From: HKCCE3408 sp039183205
Lineage (GTDB): Bacteria > Pseudomonadota > Alphaproteobacteria > Rhodobacterales > Rhodobacteraceae
Direction: 5' to 3'
DNA: 64,000 nucleotides
Assembly: GCA_039183205.1 (NCBI GenBank)
Contig: JBCDBR010000001.1
Location: 1 to 64,000 of the forward strand
Below the pieces are notes generated by a model, which had not been told where the DNA came from, did no database searches, and worked only from the letters and a program-made list of their open reading frames with translations. A program made the translations under genes and the position numbers. Shown piece by piece: positions 9,135 to 17,616 of the stretch. Within the stretch, counting starts at the first letter, position 1; each line of letters starts with the position of its first letter.

Positions 9135-9440
9135 GGGGGGCGCTTCAGACGCGGGCAGGTTTCCTGGACCTGCTTGGCAAAGTGATCGCCGGCCAGCATC
9201 GGGTGTGCGTACAAGAGCGCCATATTGGTGTCCTGCGCAATCGACACGGAATGGACATGCGTTCATCTGTGGCGCTCAACACGCGATGGGCGCGGCCTTG
9301 GCGGCACACAATCTTACCAATATTGATCACAAAGCGGCCAGGCCGCGCAATAACCGCAATCCGTTTTTATCGCGACCCCGAACCTAAAGACCCGGCGCGA
9401 CATCGGTCTTGCCAAGAACGTGCGCGCCCTTCGCGGTCAA
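9135..9440 (-). pseudogene. Possible remnant of a decayed gene
   Basis: This 324-base gap between convergent genes holds no intact gene. On the minus strand three consecutive short open stretches in different frames read like real protein: ELTAKGAHVLGKTDVAPGL, then FVINIGKIVCRQGRAHRVL, then DTNMALLYAHPMLAGDHF. The last continues in frame from a GTG at 9247 into the 3' end of the VOC gene. The middle and last pieces vaguely resemble the C-terminal part of 2-oxoglutarate/Fe(II) oxygenases of the isopenicillin-synthase type. The identity is speculative. Confidence 0.22.
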
Positions 9441-9458
9441 CTCTTACCCTGATCCACG

Positions 9459-10313
9459 CTAGATCGCTGCCTTTAGGCTTTCTTCGAGGTAAATCTCCCG
9501 CAGGCGCGCCGCAATCGGCCCGGGCATGCCATCACCGACAGCGACGCCATCGATTTCGACCACCGGCATGACGAAGGTCGAGGCAGAGGTGATAAAAGCT
9601 TCGTCGGCGGCTTTTGCCTCATCTAAGGTGAAGGCGCGTTCTTCGATCTTAAGCTGCGCCTCGGCCGCAAATCGCAAGACCGCCGCGCGGGTAATACCGT
9701 GCAGTATCTCGTTTCCGAGGTGACGGGTGATAATGGTATTGCCTCTGATGATGTAGGCATTGTTGGAGGTGCCTTCTGTCACCGCACCGTCCTCAATCAT
9801 CCAGGCATCGTCCGCGCCGGCCGCTTTGGCCATCATTTTTCCCATCGACGGGTAGAGCAATTGCACCGTCTTGATATCGCGCCGGCCCCAACGCTGATCC
9901 TCGATGGAGATGACTTTCATCCCTTCTTTTGCTTTTGCGCCCTCGGCGAGCCCCGGCTTGGCTTGCGTGAAGAGCACAATTGTGGGTTCTACGCCCTCGG
10001 GATACACAAAGTCACGATCAGCCGCCCCGCGAGTGATCTGCAAATAGACCAGACCTTCATCGATTGCGTTGCGCGCAATGAGTTCGCGGTGGATTTCGAG
10101 CAATTCATCCGCTGAAACTGGATTGTCCATCGCAAGTTCGTCAAGCGAGCGTTGCAAACGGCGGGCGTGGCCGTCGAAGTCAATCAGCTTCCCCGCTAAG
10201 ACGCTGGTAACCTCATAGACGCCGTCGGCAAACAAAAACCCACGGTCAAAGACGGAGACTTTGGCCTCTTCTTCGGGCAAGTATTCGCCGTTCACATAGA
10301 CGGTTCGGGACAT
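9459..10313 (-). CDS. dat: D-amino-acid transaminase (class IV, PLP)
   Basis: A fold-type IV PLP transaminase of 284 residues, the size of D-alanine aminotransferase, which interconverts D-Ala and 2-oxoglutarate with pyruvate and D-Glu. Features: VYVNGEYLPEEEAKVSVFDR, FLFADGVYEV, the PLP lysine in RRDIKTVQLLYPS (about Lys148), and AVTEGTSNNAYII. The SVFDRGFLFADGVYEV arrangement and lack of the branched-chain enzyme motifs favour the D-amino-acid enzyme. A GAAAGG site precedes the start. It lies in the same direction as dgcN-dgcA, which act on D-Glu. A 12-base palindrome GCCACATGTGGC lies 62-73 bases upstream of the start and could be an operator. Confidence 0.86.
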   Translation of the reverse strand: MSRTVYVNGEYLPEEEAKVSVFDRGFLFADGVYEVTSVLAGKLIDFDGHARRLQRSLDELAMDNPVSADELLEIHRELIARNAIDEGLVYLQITRGAADRDFVYPEGVEPTIVLFTQAKPGLAEGAKAKEGMKVISIEDQRWGRRDIKTVQLLYPSMGKMMAKAAGADDAWMIEDGAVTEGTSNNAYIIRGNTIITRHLGNEILHGITRAAVLRFAAEAQLKIEERAFTLDEAKAADEAFITSASTFVMPVVEIDGVAVGDGMPGPIAARLREIYLEESLKAAI

Positions 10314-10406
10314 GCGTTTCGCCTTTCTTGCGCGGGTTCACGTTCCGGTTAGCTCGGAGCCATAGGTATCGCAAGCCACATGTGGCAGCCGCAGCAGCTA
10401 AAGACC

Positions 10407-10422
10407 TGCGCCGTATGGCGCA
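10407..10422 (-). terminator. Weak hairpin downstream of the esterase gene
   Basis: Perfect 6-bp stem TGCGCC/GGCGCA around a 4-base loop, followed on the minus strand by GGTCTTT. It lies about 40 bases past the esterase stop and before the transaminase start. The T-run is short, so it may only be a processing or pausing structure. Confidence 0.35.
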
Positions 10423-10463
10423 AAGGCCTGCCAGTGCAACCTCGGGACTGCACAAGACCGCAG

Positions 10464-11252
10464 CTAACGCGTGGCCAAAATACGGTCAACACCGTAACGC
10501 AGCCGTTCGATGGTAAAGGAATGACCCCCGGCAAAGGTGCAAAAGTCCAAGATACGACCGTCGTTATTTTCGCGTTCGTCGCACTCCATCCCACCCGGGG
10601 CGGAGACCCGCCCCATCGGTTCAAAACCCCCATGGTCGGCATACATGGCAAGGGTTGCCGGCACATCGCCCTGTCGGGTGGGCCCAATCGGCCGCCCGCC
10701 AAGCGGAACGGTTCGATCTTCGGTGCCGTGGATATGCACGACATTCGACGCGGGCGTAGGACACGTGTCCGGTGGGGCAAACCAGAACGTGCCGGAATAC
10801 GGGATGAACCCGGCAAAGTCCTCACCCATCCCGCATGCGATGTTCCAAACGAACATGCCGCCAGCGGAAAACCCCGTAAGGATCAGCTGATCACGGTCCA
10901 GGTTCATGCGGCCGCTGACGTCATCGATCACGGCTGCGACATACCCGTATTCCCTCGTTTCCGCCTGGTTTGGTTCCGCGGGGCGGTTTGCCAGGTTCCA
11001 GTCATCTGCCCCGGCATCGAGCGCGACGAATGCCATACCCAAATCATCGGCCAAGCGCAGGAACGCCGTGTTCCGCATTGCCCCATTCGCAGAGCCTCGG
11101 TATCCGTGGGCGAAAAACAACGCACCTGCCGGTTGATCTGATTGCGGCAGGTAGATGCGGTACGAGCGATCGCCGACGGAGCAATCGGTTTCGACGCCGC
11201 AGGCGGCAACCGGCAATCCAAGACATGAAAGAATAAGGGCAAGACGTAGCAT
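10464..11252 (-). CDS. Lipoprotein alpha/beta-hydrolase (polyhydroxybutyrate depolymerase/esterase-like)
   Basis: Predicted envelope-anchored serine hydrolase of 262 residues from the ATG used here. The N-terminus MLRLALILSCLGLPVAAC gives a signal peptide with a lipobox-like VAAC; a longer in-frame start would bury this signal. The hydrolase core shows RSYRIYLP, FFAHGYRGS with the oxyanion region, the nucleophile elbow LTGFSAGGMFVW, the acid region HIHGTEDRTVP and the late histidine in AGGHSFT. Family LpqC/feruloyl-esterase-like proteins share this layout. The substrate is unknown. It sits between dgcA and the D-amino-acid transaminase, all on one strand. Confidence 0.8.
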   Translation of the reverse strand: MLRLALILSCLGLPVAACGVETDCSVGDRSYRIYLPQSDQPAGALFFAHGYRGSANGAMRNTAFLRLADDLGMAFVALDAGADDWNLANRPAEPNQAETREYGYVAAVIDDVSGRMNLDRDQLILTGFSAGGMFVWNIACGMGEDFAGFIPYSGTFWFAPPDTCPTPASNVVHIHGTEDRTVPLGGRPIGPTRQGDVPATLAMYADHGGFEPMGRVSAPGGMECDERENNDGRILDFCTFAGGHSFTIERLRYGVDRILATR

Positions 11253-11308
11253 CGGCAAACCTTGCCCGAAGCCGAAACGGCGCGCATCACACATGGCTGT
11301 GATCTGCC

Positions 11309-12271
11309 TTAACCCCAGAGATCGACCGGAGCGGGATGTACCATTTGGTTGCCGTAGTGCATCGGCGGTTCCCGATCATGGGCCAGCAACAAGGGCCCAT
11401 CCAAATCGACGATATCAGCGGTTTGGGCCAAAATCACAGCGGGCGCCATGGCCAAACTGGACCCGACCATGCAACCAATCATGACTTGATAGCCTGCCCC
11501 CATGGCTGCGGACTGAAGCGCCAAGGCTTCGGTCAATCCGCCGGTCTTATCGAGTTTGATATTGACCATGTCGTATTTTCCCGCCAGCGCCGGGAGCGAG
11601 CCGCGATCATGGCAGCTTTCATCGGCGCAGACGGGCACAGGGCGTTCGATTTCAGCAAGCATATCGTCGCGCTCGGCGGGCAAGGGTTGTTCAACCATCG
11701 CCACGCCCAGCCGACAAAGATGCGGCGCTAGCTCGGCATAAATATCAGCATCCCAACCCTCATTTGCATCGACAATGATGGTGGATTTGGGTGCGCCTTT
11801 CCGCACCGCCTCCAATCTCGGCATGTCATCTGGTGTTCCAAGTTTGATCTTCAGCAAAGGCCGTGCGGCATGTGCAGCCGCCGCGGTCTGCATCTCGTCC
11901 GCGGGCATCAGCGATATGGTGTAGGCGGTCACCACGGGCCTAGGCATTTTCTGGCCCGCAAGCTGCCAGACGGCTGTCCCCGTCACTTTCGATTGCACAT
12001 CCCACAGCGCGCAATCGACTGCGTTGCGGGCCGCACCGGGCGGCAAGGCGTCTTGGAGATCGCGACGGCTGATATTCGCGGGAAGATCGGCAATCTGCGC
12101 CGCAACACTATCAAGCGTTTCGCCATAACGCGCGTAGGGCACGCATTCCCCCTGACCGACACAGCCGTCGCGAAACACCCGGATCGTAAGAACCTGGGCT
12201 TCGGTGCGCGATCCCCGTGCGATTGTAAAAGCCTGGGTGAGCGGGAATGTGTCGCGGGTGACCGAAATCAT
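11309..12271 (-). CDS. dgcA: N-acetyl-D-glutamate racemase DgcA (enolase superfamily)
   Basis: Enolase-superfamily racemase/epimerase of 320 residues, of the dipeptide-epimerase-like group. The acid-base lysines are in LLKIKLG (KxK) and NIKLDKTGG; metal ligands are in IIVDANEGW, MVEQPLP and VCADES. In the described DgcN-DgcA route, DgcA converts N-acetyl-D-Glu to N-acetyl-L-Glu. Sequence alone cannot exclude an L-Ala-D/L-Glu epimerase (YcjG-type), but the start overlaps the dgcN stop (ATGA), which strongly supports the D-Glu pathway. The seven extra N-terminal residues of a longer start were rejected because of that overlap. Confidence 0.85.
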   Translation of the reverse strand: MISVTRDTFPLTQAFTIARGSRTEAQVLTIRVFRDGCVGQGECVPYARYGETLDSVAAQIADLPANISRRDLQDALPPGAARNAVDCALWDVQSKVTGTAVWQLAGQKMPRPVVTAYTISLMPADEMQTAAAAHAARPLLKIKLGTPDDMPRLEAVRKGAPKSTIIVDANEGWDADIYAELAPHLCRLGVAMVEQPLPAERDDMLAEIERPVPVCADESCHDRGSLPALAGKYDMVNIKLDKTGGLTEALALQSAAMGAGYQVMIGCMVGSSLAMAPAVILAQTADIVDLDGPLLLAHDREPPMHYGNQMVHPAPVDLWG

Positions 12272-13269
12272 AACCCGGACAGCGCATCGCACAATTTGCC
12301 GGCCCCCTGTCGGAACGGATCACAGGTCGGTAGGCCCATTCTCTTCTCCGTCGCCTCCAAAAAACTCAGGGCCTCATCTTCGCTCATCGCGGCCGTGTTG
12401 ACCGATATGCCAACCACTTGGGCCTTCGGATTGGCAACCCGCGCCAAGGGCAGTGCGGTATCACGCAAGGTTTCGAGCGTCGGCAGCAAATAGTCCGGCA
12501 GGCCACGCATATGGGGGCGGGTCGGCTCATGGCTCAGTACAAGCGCATCAGGCGCCCCGCCATGGATCAATGCCATGGTCACGCCGGAATAGGAGACATG
12601 AAACAGACTGCCCTGGCCTTCGATCATATCCCAGTGGTCGGGATCATTGTCCGGCGTGAGCCATTCGACAGAGCCGGCCATAAAATCAGCCACAACAGCA
12701 TCGAGTGGCACGCCGTCACCGGTGATCAAAATGCCGGTCTGCCCGGTTGCGCGGAAGCTCGATTTGAGCCCGCGTCGGATCATCTCCTGGTCCATGGCAA
12801 GCGACGTGTACATTTTTCCGACCGAACAATCTGTGCCCACCGCCAAGCAGCGTTTGCCGCTGCGGGGCTTTCCGTTCGCGATGGGATAGTCGACGGACGG
12901 GATGCGCACATCGTGCAATTGTTGACCGGCCGCGTTGGCCGCAGCGGCCAAATCACTTTCGTCCCGCAGCAGATTGTGAAGGCCCGATGCCAGATCGAAA
13001 CCCTGATTGAGCGCCGCCAGCAGCACGTCTTTCCAGCTCTCGGAGATGACACCGCCGCGATTGGCCACGCCTACGACCAGGGTCTTTGCCCCGGCCGCTT
13101 TTGCACCGGCAAGATCGAGGTCGGGTAAGCCGACATCCGCCTTGCACCCAGGCAAGCGAAGCTGGCCAACGCAATTTTCAGGCCGCCAATCCCGAATGCC
13201 TTGCGCGACCTTTGCGGCCAGTTGATCCGGCGCATCGCCGAGAAAAAGAAGGTAAGGTGTGGCGATCAT
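12268..13269 (-). CDS. dgcN: D-glutamate N-acetyltransferase DgcN (DUF1611 family)
   Basis: A 333-residue protein of the DUF1611/DgcN family, described as acetylating D-Glu as the first step of D-Glu catabolism. Typical blocks are YLLFLGDAPDQLAAKVAQG at the N-terminus, the P-loop-like GTDCSVGKMYTSLAM, RATGQTGILITGDGVPLDAV, and the WDMIEGQGSLFHVSYSGV stretch followed by PDALVLSHEPTRPHMRG. It is the first gene of a two-gene unit with dgcA; the products run sequentially on the same substrate. No transport gene for D-Glu is nearby. Confidence 0.86.
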   Translation of the reverse strand: MIATPYLLFLGDAPDQLAAKVAQGIRDWRPENCVGQLRLPGCKADVGLPDLDLAGAKAAGAKTLVVGVANRGGVISESWKDVLLAALNQGFDLASGLHNLLRDESDLAAAANAAGQQLHDVRIPSVDYPIANGKPRSGKRCLAVGTDCSVGKMYTSLAMDQEMIRRGLKSSFRATGQTGILITGDGVPLDAVVADFMAGSVEWLTPDNDPDHWDMIEGQGSLFHVSYSGVTMALIHGGAPDALVLSHEPTRPHMRGLPDYLLPTLETLRDTALPLARVANPKAQVVGISVNTAAMSEDEALSFLEATEKRMGLPTCDPFRQGAGKLCDALSGL

Positions 13270-13407
13270 GGCAAGCTCCGATGGATTCGCGAGACCCTAC
13301 CTTATGGCGTTGCGGATTTGCTCGCTATTTTCGCCGATAGCAGCGCGCCACACGGCGTTTTTTGCGAACGGTTGCCGCAATGCACGAATTGTCCGCGCGT
13401 CGACCTG

Positions 13408-13728
13408 CTAGCGCACAAAATCGACAGGCGGCGGATCGGAGACCGCGGGCGTCGTGCGTTTGAATTCGTAGCGGCGCGCCTCGGCCGATTCTGCCGTCAC
13501 CACAACCAATGCACGGGCCAATTGTTGGGGCCCATCGTAGATGTCGACCAACCCACGCAATCGGGGCGTTCTTTCTTTGTCGACTTCGAAACCATGAGAA
13601 AAAATCCGCAGCACGGGGTAGACCTGACCACCGGCATGGATCGTCATGCGATGCACCTCCGCGCGACGCTCAGAACCTGAAAGCTGAGGCAACCCAGCCA
13701 CAACGCCCTTTGGCAAATGATCACTCAT
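13408..13728 (-). CDS. Conserved hypothetical protein
   Basis: A 106-residue soluble protein starting MSDHLPKGVVAGLPQLSGSE, with a GGGGGAT Shine-Dalgarno just upstream. An in-frame ATG ten codons earlier is less well placed. The middle (VYPVLRIFSHGFEVDKERTP, then LRGLVDIYDG) suggests a compact beta-rich fold; I do not recognise a known domain. The C-terminus is Pro-rich. It diverges from the glutathionyl-hydroquinone reductase and precedes dgcN on the same strand with a 138-base gap, so co-transcription is possible but unproven. Confidence 0.72.
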   Translation of the reverse strand: MSDHLPKGVVAGLPQLSGSERRAEVHRMTIHAGGQVYPVLRIFSHGFEVDKERTPRLRGLVDIYDGPQQLARALVVVTAESAEARRYEFKRTTPAVSDPPPVDFVR

Positions 13729-13901
13729 CGCATCCCCCAACCGCGATTTCGTTAACATAAATGTCCCATAGATGCCTGCAATTGAAATCACTTGTCTTGG
13801 AAAAACACCGTTTACACGCGCGCGCACCGAGGATGTGCATTTGAAGACAATGCATCCGTGCTGCGTTGCTGGTATAGACGCCTCAAAAGGAGGTGACGCG
13901 C

Positions 13902-14891
13902 ATGGGACAACTCGTAAACGGACGTTGGGAAACATCCGCCCTGATCACATCCGGTAAGGACGGTGCCTTTAACCGCCTACCCTCAAGCTTTCGAAATTGG
14001 ATCACCGCAGATGGAAGCGCTGGCCCCAGTGGCACGGGTGGCTACAAGGCGGAAAGCGGGCGCTACCACCTTTATGTCAGCCATGCTTGTCCGTGGGCAA
14101 ACCGCACGCTGATCTTCCGACATCTCAAGGACCTGACTGGCCACATCGATATCTCGATCTCGCACCCGGACATGTTAGGCGATGGTTGGACATTCGCTGA
14201 TGATTTCCCTGGTGCCACAGGCGACACGCTGTTCGGCGATAGCTTCATGCGGGATATCTACGTCCGGTCCGATCCATCGGCGACCACACGCGTCACGGTG
14301 CCGATACTTTGGGACAAGGAAACCGGAACCATCGTATCGAATGAAAGTTCGGAAATCATCCGGATGTTCAACACCGCCTTTGATACCGTTACCGGAAATC
14401 AGCTAGATTTCTATCCAGAACCGTTGCGCGCGGATATCGATGAGATCAACGCACGCATCTACGACGCAGTTAACAACGGTGTCTACAAATCGGGTTTCGC
14501 AAGGACACAAAGTGCCTATGACAAATCCGTCGGCGCCTTGTTTGAGACAATGGACTGGCTCGACGACCTGCTGGCCGAAAACAGATACTTGATGGGCCAC
14601 ACACAAACCGAGGCGGATTGGCGATTGTTCACGACGTTGGCCCGTTTTGACCTCGTCTATGTCACGCATTTCAAATGCAATCGTCGGCGGCTTATCGATT
14701 ATCCCAACCTTTGGGCCTATGCCCGAGAGCTTTACCAGATGCCGGGCATTGCCGGGATGGTGAATTTCGATCACATCGCGCGGCACTATTACTACAGCCA
14801 CGACTCAATCAATCCGCATCGCATCGTACCGATCGGTCCAATCATTGATTGGCAGGAGCCGCACGGCCGCGAGGCGTTGCACGCGGCCTGA
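13902..14891 (+). CDS. yqjG: Glutathionyl-hydroquinone reductase (Xi-class GST, YqjG family)
   Basis: Reduces glutathionyl-(hydro)quinones to hydroquinones with glutathione. The product of 329 residues has the catalytic cysteine in the SHACPWANRT motif (Cys63), the thioredoxin-like domain with TTRVTVPILWDKETG and SNESSEIIRMFN, and the C-terminal helical GST domain with QTEADWRLFTTLARFDLVY. The ATG used follows an exceptional AGGAGGTGA site at 4 bases; a GTG 9 bases upstream would overlap that site and was rejected. It sits 20 bases from cobD and may be co-transcribed with it. Confidence 0.92.
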   Translation: MGQLVNGRWETSALITSGKDGAFNRLPSSFRNWITADGSAGPSGTGGYKAESGRYHLYVSHACPWANRTLIFRHLKDLTGHIDISISHPDMLGDGWTFADDFPGATGDTLFGDSFMRDIYVRSDPSATTRVTVPILWDKETGTIVSNESSEIIRMFNTAFDTVTGNQLDFYPEPLRADIDEINARIYDAVNNGVYKSGFARTQSAYDKSVGALFETMDWLDDLLAENRYLMGHTQTEADWRLFTTLARFDLVYVTHFKCNRRRLIDYPNLWAYARELYQMPGIAGMVNFDHIARHYYYSHDSINPHRIVPIGPIIDWQEPHGREALHAA

Positions 14892-14911
14892 TCAGAAGCT
14901 AGGCCAAGCGC

Positions 14912-15832
14912 ATGTTCAGCTTGGCGCTCGCCTTGATCCTTGACGCGATATTCGGAGAGCCGCGTTGGCTCTGGTCACGCCTGCCGCATCCGACCGTCAT
15001 GATAGGCCACGTTATCGGTTGGGGGGATATCACGTTTAACCGAGGAAGAGGGCGCAAGCTGAAGGGCCTGGCTTTTTTGCTGGCATTGTCGGCGATCGCG
15101 CTTTTGGTCGGTTGGGGAATTGCGCGCCTGCCCTTCGGTGTGTTCTGGGAAACATTGGTTGCCGCGATCCTTTTGGCACAGCGCAGCCTTAGCCAGCATG
15201 TCCTGGCCGTGGCGAACGGTCTTTATCTTAGCCTGCAAGAGGGCCGAGCCGCGGTTGCGATGATCGTTGGTCGCGACACCAAGCACATGACCACAACGTC
15301 GATCTCGCGCGCCGCAATTGAGAGTGCGGGTGAGAACTTTTCAGACGGGGTGATTGCGCCAGCCTTTTGGTTTGCGGTCCTCGGCCTGCCTGGGATGATC
15401 TTTTACAAAGCTATCAATACCGCTGACAGCATGATCGGCCACCGCACGCCCCGTTATGCGGAATTTGGATGGGCCTCGGCCCGGCTTGATGATCTCGTGA
15501 ATTGGGCACCGGCACGTTTGAGCGCCCTGTTGATTGCGCTAAGCCAAGCTGACTTTGGCGCTTGGCGTCGCGCAAAAGAGGAAGGTCCACGGCATCGATC
15601 GCCGAATGCAGGTTGGCCGGAGGCGGCGCTGGCGCATGCGCTAAACGTCGCTGTCTCCGGTCCGCGGGACTATGCCGGCCACACCGAAAACCATCCCTTG
15701 GTCAACGGAACCGGGCGGCTTGAGGCTGGCCCTGGCGACATCGAAACCGCAATGGATGTGCTATGGGGGAGCTGGGCTTGCTTTCTCACCATTGTCACGA
15801 TCATTGGGCTTGGTACTCTGATCCTCGACTAA
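14912..15832 (+). CDS. cbiB: Adenosylcobinamide-phosphate synthase CobD/CbiB
   Basis: Integral membrane enzyme that attaches aminopropanol (phosphate) to adenosylcobyric acid in cobalamin synthesis. The 306 residues show DAIFGEPRWLWSRLPHPTVMIG at the N-terminus, several hydrophobic helices, GRDTKHMTTTSISRAAIESAGENFSDGVIAP (abridged motif, catalytically important in the family) and FYKAINTADSMIGHRTPRY. No other cobalamin gene is in the window. Note that CobD names this enzyme in the Pseudomonas/Rhodobacter scheme and CbiB in the enteric scheme. Confidence 0.93.
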   Translation: MFSLALALILDAIFGEPRWLWSRLPHPTVMIGHVIGWGDITFNRGRGRKLKGLAFLLALSAIALLVGWGIARLPFGVFWETLVAAILLAQRSLSQHVLAVANGLYLSLQEGRAAVAMIVGRDTKHMTTTSISRAAIESAGENFSDGVIAPAFWFAVLGLPGMIFYKAINTADSMIGHRTPRYAEFGWASARLDDLVNWAPARLSALLIALSQADFGAWRRAKEEGPRHRSPNAGWPEAALAHALNVAVSGPRDYAGHTENHPLVNGTGRLEAGPGDIETAMDVLWGSWACFLTIVTIIGLGTLILD

Positions 15833-15847
15833 AGACCGGAGAGCACG

Positions 15848-17020
15848 ATGACCAAATCCATTCTTGCGGCTGCGTGTTTCTTCGCTGCCGGAGCAGCACA
15901 GGCCCAGCCATGCGGCGGAGACTTCAACACTTTTGTTGAAGGTTTGCGGCAAGAAGCGATCGCGAATGGGCACGACGCCAACAGCGCCACCACGTTTTTC
16001 GCCTCCGTTCGGCAAGACCCGGCAACTCTGCAAGCCGATCGCGCACAGGGCATATTTTCGGTGCCCTTCGTTGAATTTTCGCGCCGGCTGATCAGCCAGA
16101 ACCGGATCGACAATGGCCGCCTCAATGCGGAACGATACGCGGCGGTGTTTGACCAAATCGAAGCGCGGTTCGGCGTCAGTCGAGGCGTACTTTTGGCGTT
16201 CTGGGCGCTGGAGACCGATTTCGGAAGCTTCCAGGGCGATTTCAACACGCTCAACAGCTTGGTCACTTTGGCCCATGATTGCCGGCGCCCAGAACTTTTT
16301 CGACCGCAAGTCTTCGCCGCCCTTTCGCTCTATGAACGCGGCAATTTCGATCCAGCGACAACGACGGGGGCGTGGGCTGGTGAAATCGGCATGGTGCAGA
16401 TGCTGCCCGAAGATATCTTGGAACGCGGCATAGATGGCGACGGCGATGGCCGGGTTAGCCTTAAGACATCAGCGCCCGACGCGCTTTGGTCGGGGGCCAA
16501 TATGCTGTCTTCGCTTGGCTGGCGGGCAGGCGAACCTTGGTTGATCGAGATTGACGTGCCCAACGGTTTTAATTGGGGGCAAACCGGCCTCGATACCACG
16601 CGGCGCGTCTCGGAATGGCAAGCCATGGGTGTGGCCGGTCGCAGCGGGGCATTGCCGGGCCCAAACCTCCAGGCGTCGGTTCTGCTACCACAGGGCCGCG
16701 GCGGGCCGGTCTTTCTCGCCTATCCCAATTATCGTATCTTTTTCGAATGGAATCAGAGCTTTGTCTATGTGACCACAGCCGCCTATTTCGCCACGCGTCT
16801 TGAGGGCGCGCCCGTGTTTGACGCCGGCACACCGGAAACCGGGCTGAATCGCGATCAAATGCGCCTGCTGCAACAGAGGCTCAGCGACCGAGGTTACGAC
16901 GTGGGCGGCATTGACGGAATTTTGGGGCGCATGACCCGTGCTGCTGTGCAGGCAGAACAAGAACGGCTTGGGCTGCCCGCGGATGCCTGGCCGACGCCGG
17001 CCTTGCTCAACGCGCTTTAA
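15848..17020 (+). CDS. Lytic murein transglycosylase, MltB type (second copy)
   Basis: Signal peptide MTKSILAAACFFAAGAAQAQ, then a catalytic domain with AFWALETDFGSFQGD (Glu122 as likely general acid), GAWAGEIGMVQMLPEDILE and the acidic DGDGDGRVSLKTSAPDALWS, and a C-terminal PG_binding_1 domain (LQQRLSDRGYDVGGIDGILG, then TRAAVQAEQERLGLP). It has the same order of domains as the 4978-6327 protein but differs in most residues, so the two are old paralogues. An ATG and GGAGAGC site lie 15 bases after cobD/cbiB, so the two may share a message. Confidence 0.92.
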   Translation: MTKSILAAACFFAAGAAQAQPCGGDFNTFVEGLRQEAIANGHDANSATTFFASVRQDPATLQADRAQGIFSVPFVEFSRRLISQNRIDNGRLNAERYAAVFDQIEARFGVSRGVLLAFWALETDFGSFQGDFNTLNSLVTLAHDCRRPELFRPQVFAALSLYERGNFDPATTTGAWAGEIGMVQMLPEDILERGIDGDGDGRVSLKTSAPDALWSGANMLSSLGWRAGEPWLIEIDVPNGFNWGQTGLDTTRRVSEWQAMGVAGRSGALPGPNLQASVLLPQGRGGPVFLAYPNYRIFFEWNQSFVYVTTAAYFATRLEGAPVFDAGTPETGLNRDQMRLLQQRLSDRGYDVGGIDGILGRMTRAAVQAEQERLGLPADAWPTPALLNAL

Positions 17021-17142
17021 AACGGACTGAGCGATGGGGGCAGCGCCGGTGGAACATCCAACATCGCCGCCTGCCCGTTACCCGTGGCGCCCCCCAAAGA
17101 CAGGGTCGCGGCGACCATGGCGAATACGATAAGCTCTTTCAC
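17017..17142 (-). CDS. Small secreted/membrane peptide, 41 residues
   Basis: A GTG start preceded by GGAGGTAAC at ideal distance opens 41 codons that overlap the transglycosylase stop. The product begins MKELIVFAMVAATLSLGG, a charged tip plus hydrophobic core like a signal peptide, then a short tail rich in Pro/Ala/Leu ending DVPPALPPSLSPF. No known family. The strong ribosome binding site is the main support. It lies downstream of the small hypothetical gene on the same strand. Confidence 0.55.
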   Translation of the reverse strand: MKELIVFAMVAATLSLGGATGNGQAAMLDVPPALPPSLSPF

Positions 17143-17208
17143 GTGTTACCTCCGTCCATCCCCCGGAAGGACCGATACAGTTTGATCGTTAACAGCGCGT
17201 CGACCGCG

Positions 17209-17616
17209 CTAGACTTCAATATCGACACTTTGTTCGCGGGTGATCGACGCGTTCGCAATCGGCTTTCTATGCAGAACGAAGGAGCCCCCAAAGCCCGGAT
17301 ATTCGGGAAAATGCCACAAACCCGCGATTCGCGTGAAGCCCGCATTTATAAGACCCTCATAATTAGGGTCGCCGCCTGGCTGGCTGAAGCCTTCATATGT
17401 CTTGGTAAATTGCACCCATGCTTCGACGCGTTCGCCGGCCAGCCGCGCCGAAAGCTCAGACCCCAAATCGGGGCGGAACGTGTTGGGCTCTCGACTGGTT
17501 CCGGTCAAAGCTCCGCCGTCGTCCACAAATTCGATCTCAACCGGGACGGGATCGTTTGGTGCGGTATAGCGATACAGCCCAACCCAGTGGCCTGTCAGAT
17601 CGCGATACTCGGCCAT
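17209..17616 (-). CDS. Conserved hypothetical protein downstream of smc
   Basis: A 135-residue protein starting MAEYRDLTGHWVGLYRYTAP, directly abutting the smc stop codon, so it is probably translated from the smc message. The sequence is rich in short beta-strand-like stretches (VPVEIEFVDDGGALTGTSRE, then VEAWVQFTKTYEGF) and reads like a small beta-barrel of the lipocalin kind. I do not recognise a catalytic motif and see no signal peptide. Function unknown. Confidence 0.72.
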   Translation of the reverse strand: MAEYRDLTGHWVGLYRYTAPNDPVPVEIEFVDDGGALTGTSREPNTFRPDLGSELSARLAGERVEAWVQFTKTYEGFSQPGGDPNYEGLINAGFTRIAGLWHFPEYPGFGGSFVLHRKPIANASITREQSVDIEV

